Shown in pieces: positions 46,393-60,227 of a stretch of DNA of 64,000 nt. The stretch lies in NCBI GenBank assembly GCA_002794735.1, contig NBAZ01000009.1, forward strand, positions 744,001 to 808,000, written 5' to 3'. The translations under genes were made by a program, and so were the position numbers. This DNA is from Pyrrhoderma lamaoense (lineage: Eukaryota > Basidiomycota > Agaricomycetes > Hymenochaetales > Hymenochaetaceae). The notes below the pieces were generated by a model that worked only from the letters and a program-made list of their open reading frames with translations, was not told the origin of the DNA and did no database searches. Position 1 is the first letter of the stretch, and every line of letters starts with the position of its first letter.

Positions 46393-49300
46393 TTACTCAG
46401 ACTTGAACCTCTCAACCCCTTCCCCTCCTCTCATAACAGCCTTCATAAACGCAAAGAACCGATTGGCGTATTCGTCTGGCGGGACAGGACTTATTTTATG
46501 CTATAACAAGAAAAGATGTGAGAAGAAAAGAATCAGCAATCAACAATCAAATACACAAAAAGAATTCAAAAAAAAAATAAAAAATTCCACCCTCCCCTCA
46601 AAAAACAAGAAAAAAAACGGAAATAAGAAAACTCACAATATCAGCCGAAAGCCCCTTCCAGAACCTCTCCGCTCTCTTCTTAGTATTATACGGAGTGAGA
46701 ATATCAATCACACCTAAATAATAAATCGTGCCCATCCCTTATTCTGCTCGTCCGTCGCCTGTAGACCTCCTTCGTCTTGATAGAAGAGGAACTGCTGTCG
46801 GTCGCCTGTGTCTTCTTCAGGCAAGTTGAGCGCGGCGGAGGTACCGAGGGCTTCGGGCGCTGAGACGCGCATCGCTTTGCGCATTGCGATGGCTTCTGGG
46901 AGGAACCTTGAGCGCCTGGGCGGATTTACGTTTCGCGGCGGGTACTACTGGGGGCTGAGAAAGAATTGGCGGGGGGGGGGGGGGGAGGAAAGAAAAGGTA
47001 TGTATCAATATATAGCAGAGAAAAAAAAGAAAGTATGAAAGATTAAGATAATTTTTATCAATGACTTACCGAAAACACCTTCAATGTATTCTTCCTAACC
47101 ATATCTCTATTCCCTCTCTTCATGTTATGTATCCCAACTAACAAACTATAATCCATAACCCTCAACTCCTTCAACAGCTCCGAATCCCTCCTCAACTGTT
47201 CCGTCAACAACGCCCTCTTCTCAGGGCCAACTCCAACGACTTGCCTCTCTTGATCCAATTCAAATCCTTCAACACAGCTCTCGGGTTCTTCTCCGCCTCA
47301 TCCTCAGGATACTCTCTCCCAACAGTAGACCCCTTCAAATCATACGTCTCATGTATATCCTTATGCGGCGGGAAAAGGTTGTTCATAATCACAAAATGAA
47401 TCTTCCTCCCATGCGGCAACTTCACCCGATGGAGACCATAAAACCTCGAGAGGAGGGTATGAGGGTTAGACTTCACATGTTCATAATACCTCTTCAATAT
47501 CTTTCTCAGAACTTGTGTTCCGTATGATGGATCGTCTTGATGATGAACCGTAGTCTCGAGAGAAGTAGAAGAAGGAACCGGACTTGCCGGGAGAGCCTAG
47601 TTCGGATAGAATGTATTTGGCTGTGAGGGAAAGTAGGTAGTCGGCTGGGTCTAAGCCAAAGTGCTTCTCACGCAGTTCGCGGAATACCCAGGGAGCGTAG
47701 TCTTTGAACTTGAAATCGTATTTCGCTGATGGCGTTAATTCGTTACCAACACTGGAAAAAAAAGGGGGGGAGGGGGGGATCAAAAGCGTTAGTCACCAAT
47801 CATCAATTGTCAAGAGTTGTTTAATTATAAAAATATAAGGAACAGTGAGTAGTGGAGATGGTTGATTACTGAATGATTATGGTTGCTTCTTAATCAGTGA
47901 AAAGAAGAATAACGAAAAATATTACGAAGCAAAAAAAAAGAAAAGAAAGAAAAGAACGGAGATCCTCACATATCAAACGAATATTTATGCCGTGCAGTAA
48001 AATCCTCATCCGTAAGGGGCCGCGCAACCTTTGCCTGACAACGAGAGACCTATCATAAAAAGCGCAGCAGTTCAGTATGAAATATTACTTTCAAATAACA
48101 AATGTTGATTAGAAACAGGAGCCGGAGGAGTAAAGAGTGGGAACGCGTTTGAGGAGGGATGGAGAGTGGGAAACGATAGATGCCGAAAACAAGGGTGGGA
48201 AAATAACCGTGAAGGTGTAGATGTAGGAGAAGAAGAGTAGTGTAGCAAGAAGAGGTAGAGAGATGGAGAAAAAAGATGTAGGGAAAAGACAGAGAAAAAG
48301 AGACATTACTTACACCAATCCGAATACCAGTCAACATATTATACATCAACACATAATTCGCATGATCCTCTCCAATCAAGTTCCCAACCAACACCTTATC
48401 CTTATCCTTTTCCTTCTCTCTCAAATTCTCGTCCTTACCACCACCCAGACCATTTGCCCCGAAGCCCCAACACCACCCACAGCACCAGCACCAGCACCGC
48501 CAACACCACTACCACCAACCCCAGCAGCACCAGCACCAGCACCAACACTCCCAACTCCACTCGTAACAGAAGCAGCACCAGCCTGACCAAGCACAGCAGC
48601 CATCTCCGCCTCCTGCTGTTCCAGCTGCCTCCTCTTCGCCGTCCTCTCCCTCAAAATCTGATCAGCCTGCACCAGTATATCCTCATCCAGCTCCCCAAAG
48701 CCCAAGCCGAGCGTCCCATCCGGCCCAGGCTTCAACCCGAGTCCAAGCATCTGCGCTTGCGCCTGCGCCTGGGTCGTCATCAGAAACGCATGGTGCACGC
48801 GTCCGTGGCTTGTCCGTGCGCGAACGTGTACGCGTCTGTGTCGTCTAGCGCTAATCCGTGTCTTGTCTGATGGGAAGAAGAAGAAGACGCATGAGGATGA
48901 TGAGGAGAAGGGGTTGAGAGAGCACTAAGGAGACTACTGCTAGTGTTCTTAGACGACGGGCGAGCCGAGAATGATGGACTCGTCATTGTCGTCGAGCCTG
49001 TTGTGTTTCGGCGGGCTGGCCGATGCGTCGTACCTCCCGGAGGCGGCGGTTGTAGATGTCCGTCGATACTCACATGCGAGCCTTTTGATTGATGTGTATA
49101 CGGAGGTAGGTTACTGGAAGCGATGGTACTCGTAGACGGAGGATGCTCGGAAGTTGCGGGTGTAGAGTTAGACTCATCACTCGTACGTAATGTGCGCATG
49201 GACGGGGTAGCGGTGGATGAGGATGAGGATGAAGCTGTGTTTGCATTATTATTGATGATGTTGTTGTTATTGTTATTACTGGTGTTGTTGCTGGAGGTGA

Positions 49301-50239
49301 TTGTACTGTTAGTGGTAGCAGCAGAACCTGTACCGCCCGTTCGAACAGAGAATCTAGTTTCTGTTGAGGCTCGTTGACGTAGTACATCATTCCCGTCCAC
49401 AGACGCACCCCCAAACGAAGGTTTCCTCGACGAAGACGATACAAATGTATTCGTCCCAGCAGGTTGATTCAGATGCTGATGAGTGGCCGTAGCGGAAGTA
49501 GGTTCTGACCGTGTAAATCCAATTGTCGGTGACGGCGCCCGTTGCTGAACTGTTGTAGTATCATGATCCTCATCCTCTCTCTCCTCATGCTCCACACTCG
49601 GAGGTGGTGAGGGTGGCGGAGGTCCGATAGCAGCAGACGCAGAAGGTACCCTAACGACAACTTCTTGGTCATCACAAGACACTATCCGTGTTGTCGTTGT
49701 AGTCGTCGTTGTTGTCGTCGTTGTGGTTGTAGTAGTTGTAGTCGCACCTTTACCTGCATGCGCGAGTAAGGAATCTTGTTGAAGTTGCAATGAACCCGCA
49801 TGCAGCTGCTGCACAGTGTCGGCGTGCATACTATATACCTGTATATCCTGACCGCCTCCTACACCCACTCCTTGCGACGATGAAAATGATAAATTAGTTG
49901 GGTTTACGTCTAACCCGTCGAACGTGGTACAGTTATTCTTGTTGCTGTTGCTGCTGCTCGTGCAGTGACTTCCGCTACCACCACTACTCCTATTATTTTG
50001 TTGTTATTAATACTATTTCTTCCTACAACTCCGATAGTATGACCCGAAGCATTCGAAAGCGCCGAGTGCATAGAAGATTGAGAAGGCGAGTTGTTGGAGG
50101 AAGAGAAAGCGGTGTGATAAGAAGCAGCAGAAGCCGAGACCAAAGAGGTCCTTCTAGAGTCAACGTCTGCAACGGTAGTAGATGAAGATGATGGTATGGT
50201 TATTGGAGAACTGCGGGAAGGCCCAGCCACGCTTGCCAT
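46393..50239 (-). CDS. MSS4: Phosphatidylinositol-4-phosphate 5-kinase (Mss4/PIP5K), multiple frame breaks
   Basis: Exon blocks: 50239-48314, 48049-47970, 47751-47070, 46954-46637, 46500-46393; introns of 264, 218, 115 and 136 nt are GT-AG. A long disordered N-terminus (Ser/Asn/Gln repeats, a run of ~18 Thr) precedes the kinase: [141 protein letters not shown] and [17 protein letters not shown]. The enzyme makes PI(4,5)P2 at the plasma membrane and is essential in yeast. Continuity needs an extra base at about 49996, 48785, 48457, 47548, 47224 and 46736, and one further unresolved shift lies at 46860-46930. All but the last act as single-base losses. Confidence 0.87.
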
Positions 50240-52180
50240 TTACGTTCGACCGTCGCCAAGAAGAGTGTGGAAAAAACAATCAGGGGAGTCGATATTTTTT
50301 TTAGAAAAAAGAAGCGCTCTCTGTTTCTCGCTTCAATGCGCGTGAAAAAGCTAATTGAGGAGGAGAGTGAAAGGGAAACCTCGGAAAATAATTGGTTGGT
50401 TGATTTTTGAGGAACGATGGAGTCGGAACCTCTAGTCTCAGTCTGATGCAGTGAGGGAGGGAGGAGGAAGAGAGAGTGAGTGAGTGAGTGAGAAAGCGAG
50501 TGTAGATAAGTCAGTCACCCAGAAAGTGTTGTTTTAGATAGACGGACGAGAGGGCGGAGGCGGTGTGCGTCTGGAATCTCTCGGCTCTCGACTCGTCTAC
50601 TACTCACCACTGATCTTGATATTTATTATTATCTACCCCTCTCTCCCTAGTAGTAATATGTTATGTTGGAACAACCGGCCCGGGCAAGGTGCTTGCAAGC
50701 TGACTGACTCGTCTTTCCAAAAATCAATCTTGAAAATATAGGGTACTACTACTAGCTTGTGTGGTTCGTGAGTTTCCAGATTTAAACAAGAAAACACAAC
50801 AAGGATTAAACGTGTAGCCAACTCCCTCTTTGCTTATACAACCAACGTTTCTTTTCTTCAAAAATATTGATGGGAGGCACCCTTGAATGGGAGGCGTGGA
50901 GTCGCGGTATGATTTATAACTAGTATGGGCGTTGATTATTATATGTGATGCAATACGCCTTCGGAATAAGCGGAACGACGGAAGGCGTGCGTTGACTGTA
51001 TGTGTGTTGTGGGTTGAAACAATCGCAAATAGATAAAAATAACAAGATTGATTGGCTTTGCTTGGAAATTTAGAGATTTGAGATTTATCTCTAGCCTAAG
51101 CCTCGACGTCGGTCGGTTCGGTCAAAGCTCGGCAAGTGTCGATGGGTTAGATTGATACGTTGAGCGTCGTAGCGCTGGCCCCACCCTAGCTTGTTCGTGT
51201 GTGTGTGACTAGTCTAGTATCAAAGTCCCGTGGGGCCGGGATAGATGTCTATATTTATACAGAGTATACACCATCATGTATCAGTTCACGCATACAATTG
51301 CCAGTTCTTATCCACTTTGAACTGAAAAATACAAATAACAATAGAAACCGATTCCTCCGTCCGGCCAATTGGAGTTTCTCGAGTTCTAGAACTCCCCCCT
51401 CCAGTCCCTCGGCGCGTGGGGGAGTGGCGCGTGTCTGGGGGGGGGGGTCAATAATCTCTCCCGCGCCATTGTTTCACTTTTTCAAAAATTCGAATTCTTC
51501 AATTTATTGTATTCAAACCCGATTTCATCTCCTTTCCTATTCTTCAATTACCATACTTTTACAACAACAATAATAATAATAATACACTATTATCAGTTTA
51601 ATAATCCCACATCACTATCAGTATAGAGTCTCATTCCTCTACTTCTTACTATCCAAGCTCTCAAATCCCGCTTCCGTACTCCACCAACGTCCCCTTTGTT
51701 TCATCTCGTCAGCCAATAACCATCAACCAATAGCTCCATCAAAGTAAACCATCAATGAATCGAATGAATAATATCCAATCAATATAATATTACTATATAC
51801 TACATACGCATATATCACAATCATCTATCTCATACTACTACTATAACAGTCGTCGCACTATCTAGTACTGAAAAAAGTAACGGCATTTATATGAGTGTTG
51901 ATTTTTTGTAATGAACGTTACTATAGGTACTATCATTTCTCTACTTCTACTTTTCTACAACTGCTATTATATACTACTATGCTACTTCTCACATAACGTA
52001 GTAAACGACGAATAAGGGTTAAAAAAAAAAAGTACATCTACTAAACACGTAACATGTACATAACGTAAACAATAAAAAAAAAAAAAGACTCTAAAGCGTA
52101 CATACAGCATACAACTACAGTAAAATATACAAGACTAACAAAACATCAAGGACCCGGAGAATCCCAGAGAGCCGCTCACT
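50240..52180. other. Spacer between PIP5K start and separase end
   Basis: Contains the PIP5K upstream region (A/G-rich, GAGTGAGTGAGTGAG near 50475) and the separase 3' flank (A-runs at 52020 and 52075). Short ORFs only; no gene recognised. Confidence 0.5.
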
Positions 52181-55100
52181 TCAAAGGTAATACGGTATAC
52201 CATAATGAACGACAGCAGCGCCAGTCAAGTACTTGAGCTTGCAAACGTCCCTACTCTGTGCGACAGCAGCTACAATCGACACTTCCTTCCTCTCCCCTTT
52301 CACTTTCATCTCATCCAGCCTCCCGCCCATCTTCACACCACCACCACCCGTCCCTCTCCCACTTCCCCCCTCCCTCCCCTTCCCCGTCCTCCACCTCCCA
52401 ACACCCCCACCATCCAACCCCATCCGTCCAAAAACAGCGTTCGCAAACTTATCAACCTCCCGATCCGTCACATCCCACAAACTAGCCACCAACGACGGAC
52501 ACCAGCGACCATATAATTCGCCGGAGTGCCGACCACGCGATCGTATGCGCCCATGTCTTTGAGTGCGCCCGAGGAACAGCCGAAGAGCATCGTGGGCGCG
52601 CATCGGGAGAGGTGTCGGAGTTTGTGGGATTTGGTGTAGGCTTCCCGCCGTTGTGGCCAAAGTAGCTGTGATGTAAGAGATGGGAGGGGTAGAGGGGGGG
52701 GAGGTTAGTGTGTGTTGTGATCATCGTAGGGTTGAAGGAGGGAGTTGGAAAGGATACAATGGAAAAAATGACAAGTAAGAGTGAAAACGGATTTAAAAAA
52801 AAAAATAAGAAAAGAAAAGAAAAGAAGAAGACATACATAACGAGGTCCTTCCTACTCAACGCGTTCAAAAACTGCTGTTCACTAGGCGGACGTCCTACAA
52901 CGCCTTCCCATCCTTCCTTTTGCAAGTCCTTGACCCAATCTTTGAACCTCCCCTCGGTGCCTACCAAGTCCCCACTAGGATTAAGTAGGTAAAAACCTTT
53001 GGTTGGGTTAACGTATACCCTATCCACCACCTCTTCTTTTCCTTCTTCGAGTCCGGTTCTGCTTCTCCTCTTTTTTCTTTTTCAGTACCCGTCCCCGTGA
53101 GCGGAGGCGGGAGAAGTAGTATGAGTATTAGTACCCAACCGATCCAAACTCAAACCTCGCTGCAACCTCGCATAATCCAACCGATCCGTAATAAACGTCA
53201 AACTAGGCACCCGACTCACATTCCGCCCTCTCAGAATCGGTATTGACTCCCACGGGATCTCTTGTAAGTGTCTGTCCAGTACGAGGAACGTATGGGCGTC
53301 GTCGTCTTCGGTCTCCCTTTCTTCTCCATTATCCTCCTCTTCTTTCCCTTGTATCGCCCCATCTCTCACTTTCACACCTTTTCTTCCTTTTGACGAATCA
53401 GCCTGAGCCTGAGCCTGAGCCGAGCCGAGCCCACGCATGATACTCCTCTAACGCGGCTCGCAAGTCGACGACGACGACGTCCACGTCTACTTCCGCTAAC
53501 GCAACCGGTACTCCATGGAAATGATACAAGTCCAAAACGAAATAAACCAGATCGGCGAGTTCTTCGTCTTTACAGCTCGTTGTCGTTGTGGAAGAAGAAG
53601 AAGAAGAAGTAGGGAGGGCAGCGAAGAGTTCTAATAGACTATCTTCTAGCTCTAGCCTCAACCTACTCGTTTTATGATGTTGCTGATGTTGATGTTGACG
53701 TTGATTCTCCCTCTGTTTACTCTGATCCCGACTTCCCTTCTTCTTTTCCTTCTCCTTCCCCTCTCTCGCCTCTCTCGTCTCCCGCGTAGACAAACCAGGG
53801 ATCATCCTCCTAAACACCTTCTCCAACCTCGTTCTTAAAGCCTCCAAGTTCTCGGGAGGCACACGAGTCTGCTGACTCAAAATCGTCTTAAACCCGCCTA
53901 ACCAGCAAAATTCGATGTTCTCGACGAGGGACTTCATCCTCAAGTCGAGTCTCTTCCTCTCTGCCCACCAAGCCGCTTTGATCTCTCTCATCTCGTCATT
54001 GTTGACGTTGGTGGACGTACACTCCTTATTGCGTTTTTCAGCGGATCTTGATTTTGAGTTCGGCTTTGTGTTGTTGGGGTTGGAATTGGAATTGGGGTTG
54101 GAGTTTGACTTGAGGACTATCTCAGCAGCTTTCTTGTTCTGTTCATCACTGCACTTGATAATATCCCGCAACTCTCCAATAGCATCGTCGTAATCAAATC
54201 GTCCTTGCTCGTCTTCCTCTCCTTCACCATTATCATCATCACCAACATCATCATCCCCGTGTCGTCCCTTGAACGGAATACAGAGCACGAGCGGTTCTTT
54301 GTTCGGTCGTTGTCTAGAGATGAGCAGGGCGTTCTTGTCTTCTGTGAGAGTCAGGGTGACGACCGTCCAATGAGATGGGAGTTGGTTGATCTCTGATGTG
54401 TAAGTAGTGTCCGTTCGTGCGTAAGTATTCGCTCCTCCACCTTTCTTCTTGTCTCTCCTTCCACTACTAGAACTATCATCGTTCCGATCGGTGTCACTCC
54501 CAGTTCCAGTTCCAGTCCCACTTCCTCTACCATCATCATCATTATTGTCGTCACCACTATCGGAGTCGACAATAAACGAGAGTGGATGATGTTTCTTAAG
54601 GACGTGTTCCCAGTATCGTCTTAAACTCTTCTCATCAGTGAGAGAGTTAACCCCGCCTCCAGAGTGGCAATCATCACCACTTCTCCAGTCGTCTTCGTCT
54701 TCGTCTGACGATGACGATAGGTCATCAAATAACCCTTTCCTGTTCTCATCTTCTTGAGTTTGGGAGTAACTTTGGAGGTGGGTGGGCTGACTTTCTTTGT
54801 CTTTGTTGTTGTTTTGTTTTTCGTTTTCGGATGGAGATGGAGAGGTGGAGGGAGGGATGGCCATCTCATGTCGTCCCGATCTGAAATATCAGGGAACTTG
54901 AACGCAATGGCTTCGACTAGCTCGCGCCTGAGTGTGATAGAAGCTGCCATGTCTAAAATAGTAAAAACCCCCATCAAATAATAACACGATAATAAAAGTC
55001 AGCATTGAAAAAAAAAATAAAAAATGAAGAGGATGAGCGAATGAAACGAAATAAGATGGAGGTGAAGCAATAGAGAGAGAAAGAATCAAACTAACCAAGT

Positions 55101-58100
55101 AATCTAGCAGCCATAACTGGCGTCTTCCTATCGCAACGTTCAGCGAAGCTTTGTAAGTACTCACAAGAGCAGAAGCAACAGCCGCAGATCGAACGTTTAC
55201 TACACTGTCTCGATCGGCGAAACGAGACAAGTCAGAAACGTAATGCTCGTCTGCTTGTTGTAGGGCATCTAGGATGTCTTGTGGGAGTTTGATGGCTGGT
55301 ACGAGGCTGGTGTTATTGCTAGAACTAGAGCTTGAGTCTCTGGTGTTTGAGATCCCTTTTGGAAGAGAGATGGCTGGAGGTGTAATGTAAATAAATATGA
55401 ATAACTTTCAATGGAATGATGTATTCATACACATACTTGATTCAGTTAAGGAATTCAAAGCCATATCAGAGCGGAAACGTTCATGTAGGTCATAAATCGC
55501 TAGACGCCCAAGCATAGAATTGACATGGACCTAATAATTGGATAAGAAAGTGTGTATTTTAATTGATTTTTCGATGATTATGTACTTACTTCAATATGAG
55601 GCAACTGAGGCAAAGCCAACAGTTCTTCCAATAGAGTCTCATACTTTTCGCCGAATTCGTCTCGGAGGAGCCAGACTATGAAAATGAAATAATGAAGGAG
55701 AACCAATGTTAGTCATTGATAGTACAACACGTTACATTTCCAAAAAAAAATTATGAAAATAGAAGATAGGGTTACCTTGCTGTCTTAGGATCCTTGCACG
55801 TAAGACCGGGGCGAAGTAGTCTTCATTCATCTGTGCATCTGCCTTCTTTGACGCTGACACCTTCCTCCCCGACCCCGACCCCGATTCCGTTCTAGTCTCC
55901 ATTAATGCCAACTCATCAAACGCACCTAGCTCCTTTCTCAACTCCTCCAAGACTTCCATCGCTTTTGCAAACTCCTCATGAGCGCCCGCCTCTTCCTTTT
56001 GCATCACCAACCGTTCCCCAGAAATCAGCTGAGCGTCAACCACAGTAAGCTCCGACTTCCCCTTCAACAACTCAGTAGCCTCAGCTAACGCTTCCTGTGC
56101 CTCATCCCCCAATCCCAAAGAATTCTGAATTTCTGACTTTAGGAGTAAAGCTCTTGCCGTCCAGATAGATGACCGAAGTGTCCGAGCTAGATCCTCGGCC
56201 TGCTGCGAGAAGTACTCCGCCTCGCGAGCTGATCCGCGTCTAGCATACATTTTTGAAAGTCTTATATGCGTGTTGAGTAAGCTACATGCTACCCGCCATT
56301 CTAGACCATCTAATTGAGATCCAGATGGCGAAAAGCTTGCGGACGACGATGTCGGTTTTTTGTCAGGAAAAGACTTTGTATTTGAATTAGCATCAACATT
56401 AGTATTAGCACTGTCAGTATTAGAATCCGGTAGAGCATCGCGAACGTCGGACATAGCAAAAGGGTCCGTGACATCGTTCGTTCCTGATTTCTTAGGGTTT
56501 AGCCTAGAAAGCGTCTCTGTTGCCCTATTAAGAAGCCGAAGAGCCTGGAGGAGAGCTTTGAGTGACATAGCTGCATTATCCTGTGTATCCAGTGAAAAAA
56601 AAAGAGTTGACGTCAAAAAGATCATTGTCAATGAGCGTAAGTGCGAAGTTTAATATTTGTTTTAGGTCACCTTGGCATCCATGATTGAAGCAAAGGCGCT
56701 GACAGCACTTGCATTTCTTTCGAGTAAAATGGCGCGTTCTCGGATCCGTAAGGCTGTTGAAGAGCTTTTCTCCTCTTCCGGCAAGTCTAGGACTTGTTGA
56801 GAGGCCTGTTCATATATCTCTATACTAAATGATCAAATATGGGGAATAGATATTGATTAAGTTTTGTTTGGTTCTTTCTGATCCAAACTCTTCTTCTACT
56901 TACCTTTTCGGGATCTCTCCACATGTAGCCAGTAATTCCGCATACTGTAACGATAAGATTATACCCCCATAGACGGAAGCCCATTTTCGATATATGCTTC
57001 ATAAAGAGGGGAAAGAATAGCTTTAGCAAGGGTTGTTTTCCCTAATTTAGCTAATTCATTGACGAGAGCCGCCGAAGTATGCAGAAAGACTATCAAAACA
57101 GTAGTTAATCAGCTACCTGCCCTACAGTCTCATTGTTTGAATGACATACCTTCTGAGTTCTTATTCTCAAATTTTCCTGCGAGTTGTCTAATTAACACGA
57201 GGGTTTGTATCCTGTATCTTTCGAGACCGAGAAGATCATGCATCTCGGCAAGCATCACTACAATTACAAATTCAGATCTGATCTGTATCGTTTATTACTG
57301 TGGATTTACCTAAGAGCCCAGTAAGAATGCTGCACTCCCGAGGCAGTAAATCTCGTTTTTCGGACTGAGGACTAGATACTATTGTCTTATTTTCATCTAT
57401 CCAAATCCAAAAAACTGTCAGAGCTCATGGAGCTGAGGTCATTCATTCATAACACACACATACCATCAGGTTTGGGCGTTACCGAAGTTTGTGCTTTGAG
57501 AGACCTTGCTTTTCTAGGAGCTAGTACCTCTTTAGTAGACCTGCTTCTTGTCCGAGGACGAGGAGCTACTTCAGCGGTTGTCTTTCGTGAACGACTTGAC
57601 GAGGTCCCTTTCCCCTTTGCATTCGCTTGATTTGTGGACTTCGTTGGCTCAATTACGAACGAAGTAAGGGCGTCCAAGGCAACACGCGTATGGCCCATGA
57701 TGCTGTGTATATCCTCACCCAAACGGTGAGCGAAAAGGACGGCCCATATTAAACCCTGAACACGGAAGAAGGGTCGAAGCCTAGAGAATTCCGCATCCTC
57801 ACGTATGCTTGCCTATCTTACATTTTAGTATAGGTACCATATGTAGAATTCATATAACACACCTTCTCCGAAAGTAAATTTTGCACTTCTTGAACGAGTG
57901 TACGTACTTCCAACCCAGACACGGGAGCTTCGCCACTATAGTACATATGTTCAAGTTTATATACAAGTGTGCGTGCCCGGCGAACGGGGAACCGTTTGGC
58001 ATCATAGACACGCGCCAAATCTCCGAGAAGAGTATCAACAACCGCACGAGAAGACGTCCTAGATCGGTGCGAGACGGCTCTTAGTTGCCTAGCCAAAATT

Positions 58101-60227
58101 GCGCCGACAATCAACTCCGAAGCCTTCCGTGATAAAAGTGGCTCTAAAAGCGACACTTTTCTTGGTTCCAAAAGCAGCTCTGTTGATCCTATATGGGTGA
58201 CCCGGTCAACTGCTGAAGCAAGAGATGATGGCAGCTCCAAATCCCCTGTCCCAAGATCGATATCCGCTTGGAGAATCTGACCATCCTCATACGGAAAGGT
58301 GATGATACCTTTAATGAAAGCATCATATGCAGGTTTACGATCAGAAGTTTTCATATAGCATATTCCAAGTAGTTCCCATCTTCTATAGATTTGTCCTCGG
58401 TGTGCCTCCCAAGCTATTTTGTCTTTCTCCGATACGGAAGAAGAGTCGTCACTGCAACTTTCTTGAAAGAGTCTCGCAGCTTGATCGGACAAGGGACATG
58501 CTTGCGTGAGAAAACGTATCGCTAGTCCATGACGTTCCGCTTTATACAAAGAACCAGCGATGTTCGCGAAGGCGCCTGAAAGACATCGATAGTAGTTCGA
58601 AGCTGATCGTTTCTCTTCTGGCGTTGTAGTCGGCGCCTTTTCGACGATACGAGTGCCACGCGCAAGATACTCGTACGCTTGATCACATCGTTCAGCATTT
58701 ATTGCAGAATATGTAGCAGTGGATAGTTGGAAATACGATTCTAGTACAATTACGAATGCATCTGCTCGGTCGTTGTCCGAACCTAATGAAAATTCAATGA
58801 TATGTTCGAATAGTCCTGTGATTATGTCGAGCAGACGGAAACAAATGGAGAAGAGGGAATTTGAAGCTCCATGACGAGAAATAACTTGCATACAACCCTT
58901 TCGGCATTTTTCCAAGGCTCTACGTAGTTTGCTGTCCATCGGTGAACCAGCAGTCAAACTCTTCTGTAGCTCACGTATGTTCGAAGTACATTCTTTGGCA
59001 ACAGAGCGAATATTATCGTGATCAGTTTCCTTGCTGTCCAATGCTGCATTCAGTTGAGTTAGAGATGCACAGGACCGAGTAACAAGCTGAGTAAAGTCTT
59101 TTGAGGAAGATGCAGCATTACGGATATATGATGCAATATAATTCAGAGTTAGCATGTCATCAGCCTAGATATCCCAAGTTAATAATATAAGGAGTCTTGT
59201 AAAGGGCGTTCTACTCAAAGCTTACCTTTTTCGCAAGAGCCATCCAGTATTCACAGAAAGTAATCCATCCCTTTCCTGAGCGTAAGCCTTCAGCATCCTC
59301 TTCTATCACCTGAAAGCTTGAAAGTATGATCTTTGTCTTTTCTATTTCTCCTTCAGGGGTACTCGCATCCCGAGCATAAGACGAGGCAGACTTGACGCAT
59401 TGTTCCCAAAAAGATGTTGTATCAAGATCTACACAAAGGGACAAATAGCGTAATGCTTCAACCCGGATTTTGTATACCAGTAGTGATGTGATAGATGGCG
59501 TTGTAAACGTTGTTGTTAAAGTCACATATGCACGCTTGCATAGCGCATCAAGTGACTTCCTAGGTAGCTGGGAAAGATGTGATAACCAGAAGTGTAAGGA
59601 ACAGGGACCAGTGAGCGCTTTGAGGAATGTATCAAGGAACTCCGAGCGTCCGGCTACTATCTTGGAGACAGCGGATAGTGCATGTGTCAAATAAGACATA
59701 ATACAGTTTTGGACAACCGGGTCGACATCCGATACTGGGAGAGGTAGGTATAGAATAGACAAGGGTCCAGAATGTTTGACATGAGGCTCCTCATACGAAT
59801 AATGTGTTGGTAGATAGTGTAGTATATCCAATAAGATCTCCATCGCGATGTCATACAGTTCAAGTGTAAGAAGTTTTCCGACCATACTAAGCGCAGCACG
59901 TTCATTATCAATTGTTGTTGGGCATAATTTTCTCAGACTATTCAGTGCAATACGACCCGCCATACCTGCCGCTTTTGCGCCGCTGGAAGTGCTGACCTCT
60001 GAGGACAAGATTTGAAGGGTTTTGTTCACGCTCTTCATCACTGCGATTTTGTTTTCTTCCGAAGATGGCACCGACTTTGCGGCTTGTGATGACTTGTTAA
60101 TTGTTCTGCTCGAAACACGGCCTCCTGTGGTTTCTGATATCTTGAGCGCTGAGTTGAGCTTCGAAGCAAGTCTATCGACATTATCAGTCCTCAACAAGAC
60201 CGATCTTTTATTCCTTGTAGTTGCCAT
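52181..60227 (-). CDS. ESP1: Separase (ESP1 family cysteine protease), multiple frame breaks
   Basis: ATG at 60227 (MATTRNKRSVLL). Exons read: 60227-59226, 59164-57863, 57755-57464, 57396-57310, 57257-57150, 57089-56904, 56824-56671, 56580-55776, 55675-55590, 55530-55437, 55373-55096, 54952-52836, 52667-52181. The N-terminal two thirds is a helical repeat superhelix. The C-terminal peptidase C50 domain shows INQLPSHWTVVTLTLTEDKN, ALLISRQRPNKEPLVLCIPFKG, HLQEIPWESIPILRGRNVSR, GFYLLNPSGDL.GTEGRF, the catalytic His in YFGHNGG and catalytic Cys in MLFGCSSGALKD, then SLVASLWDVTDREVDKF. Separase cleaves cohesin at anaphase. Single-base losses are needed at 56964-56968, ~55095, ~54859, ~52646 and ~52500. 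More complex shifts occur near 53090 and 53430, within a charged low-complexity linker. Confidence 0.88.
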
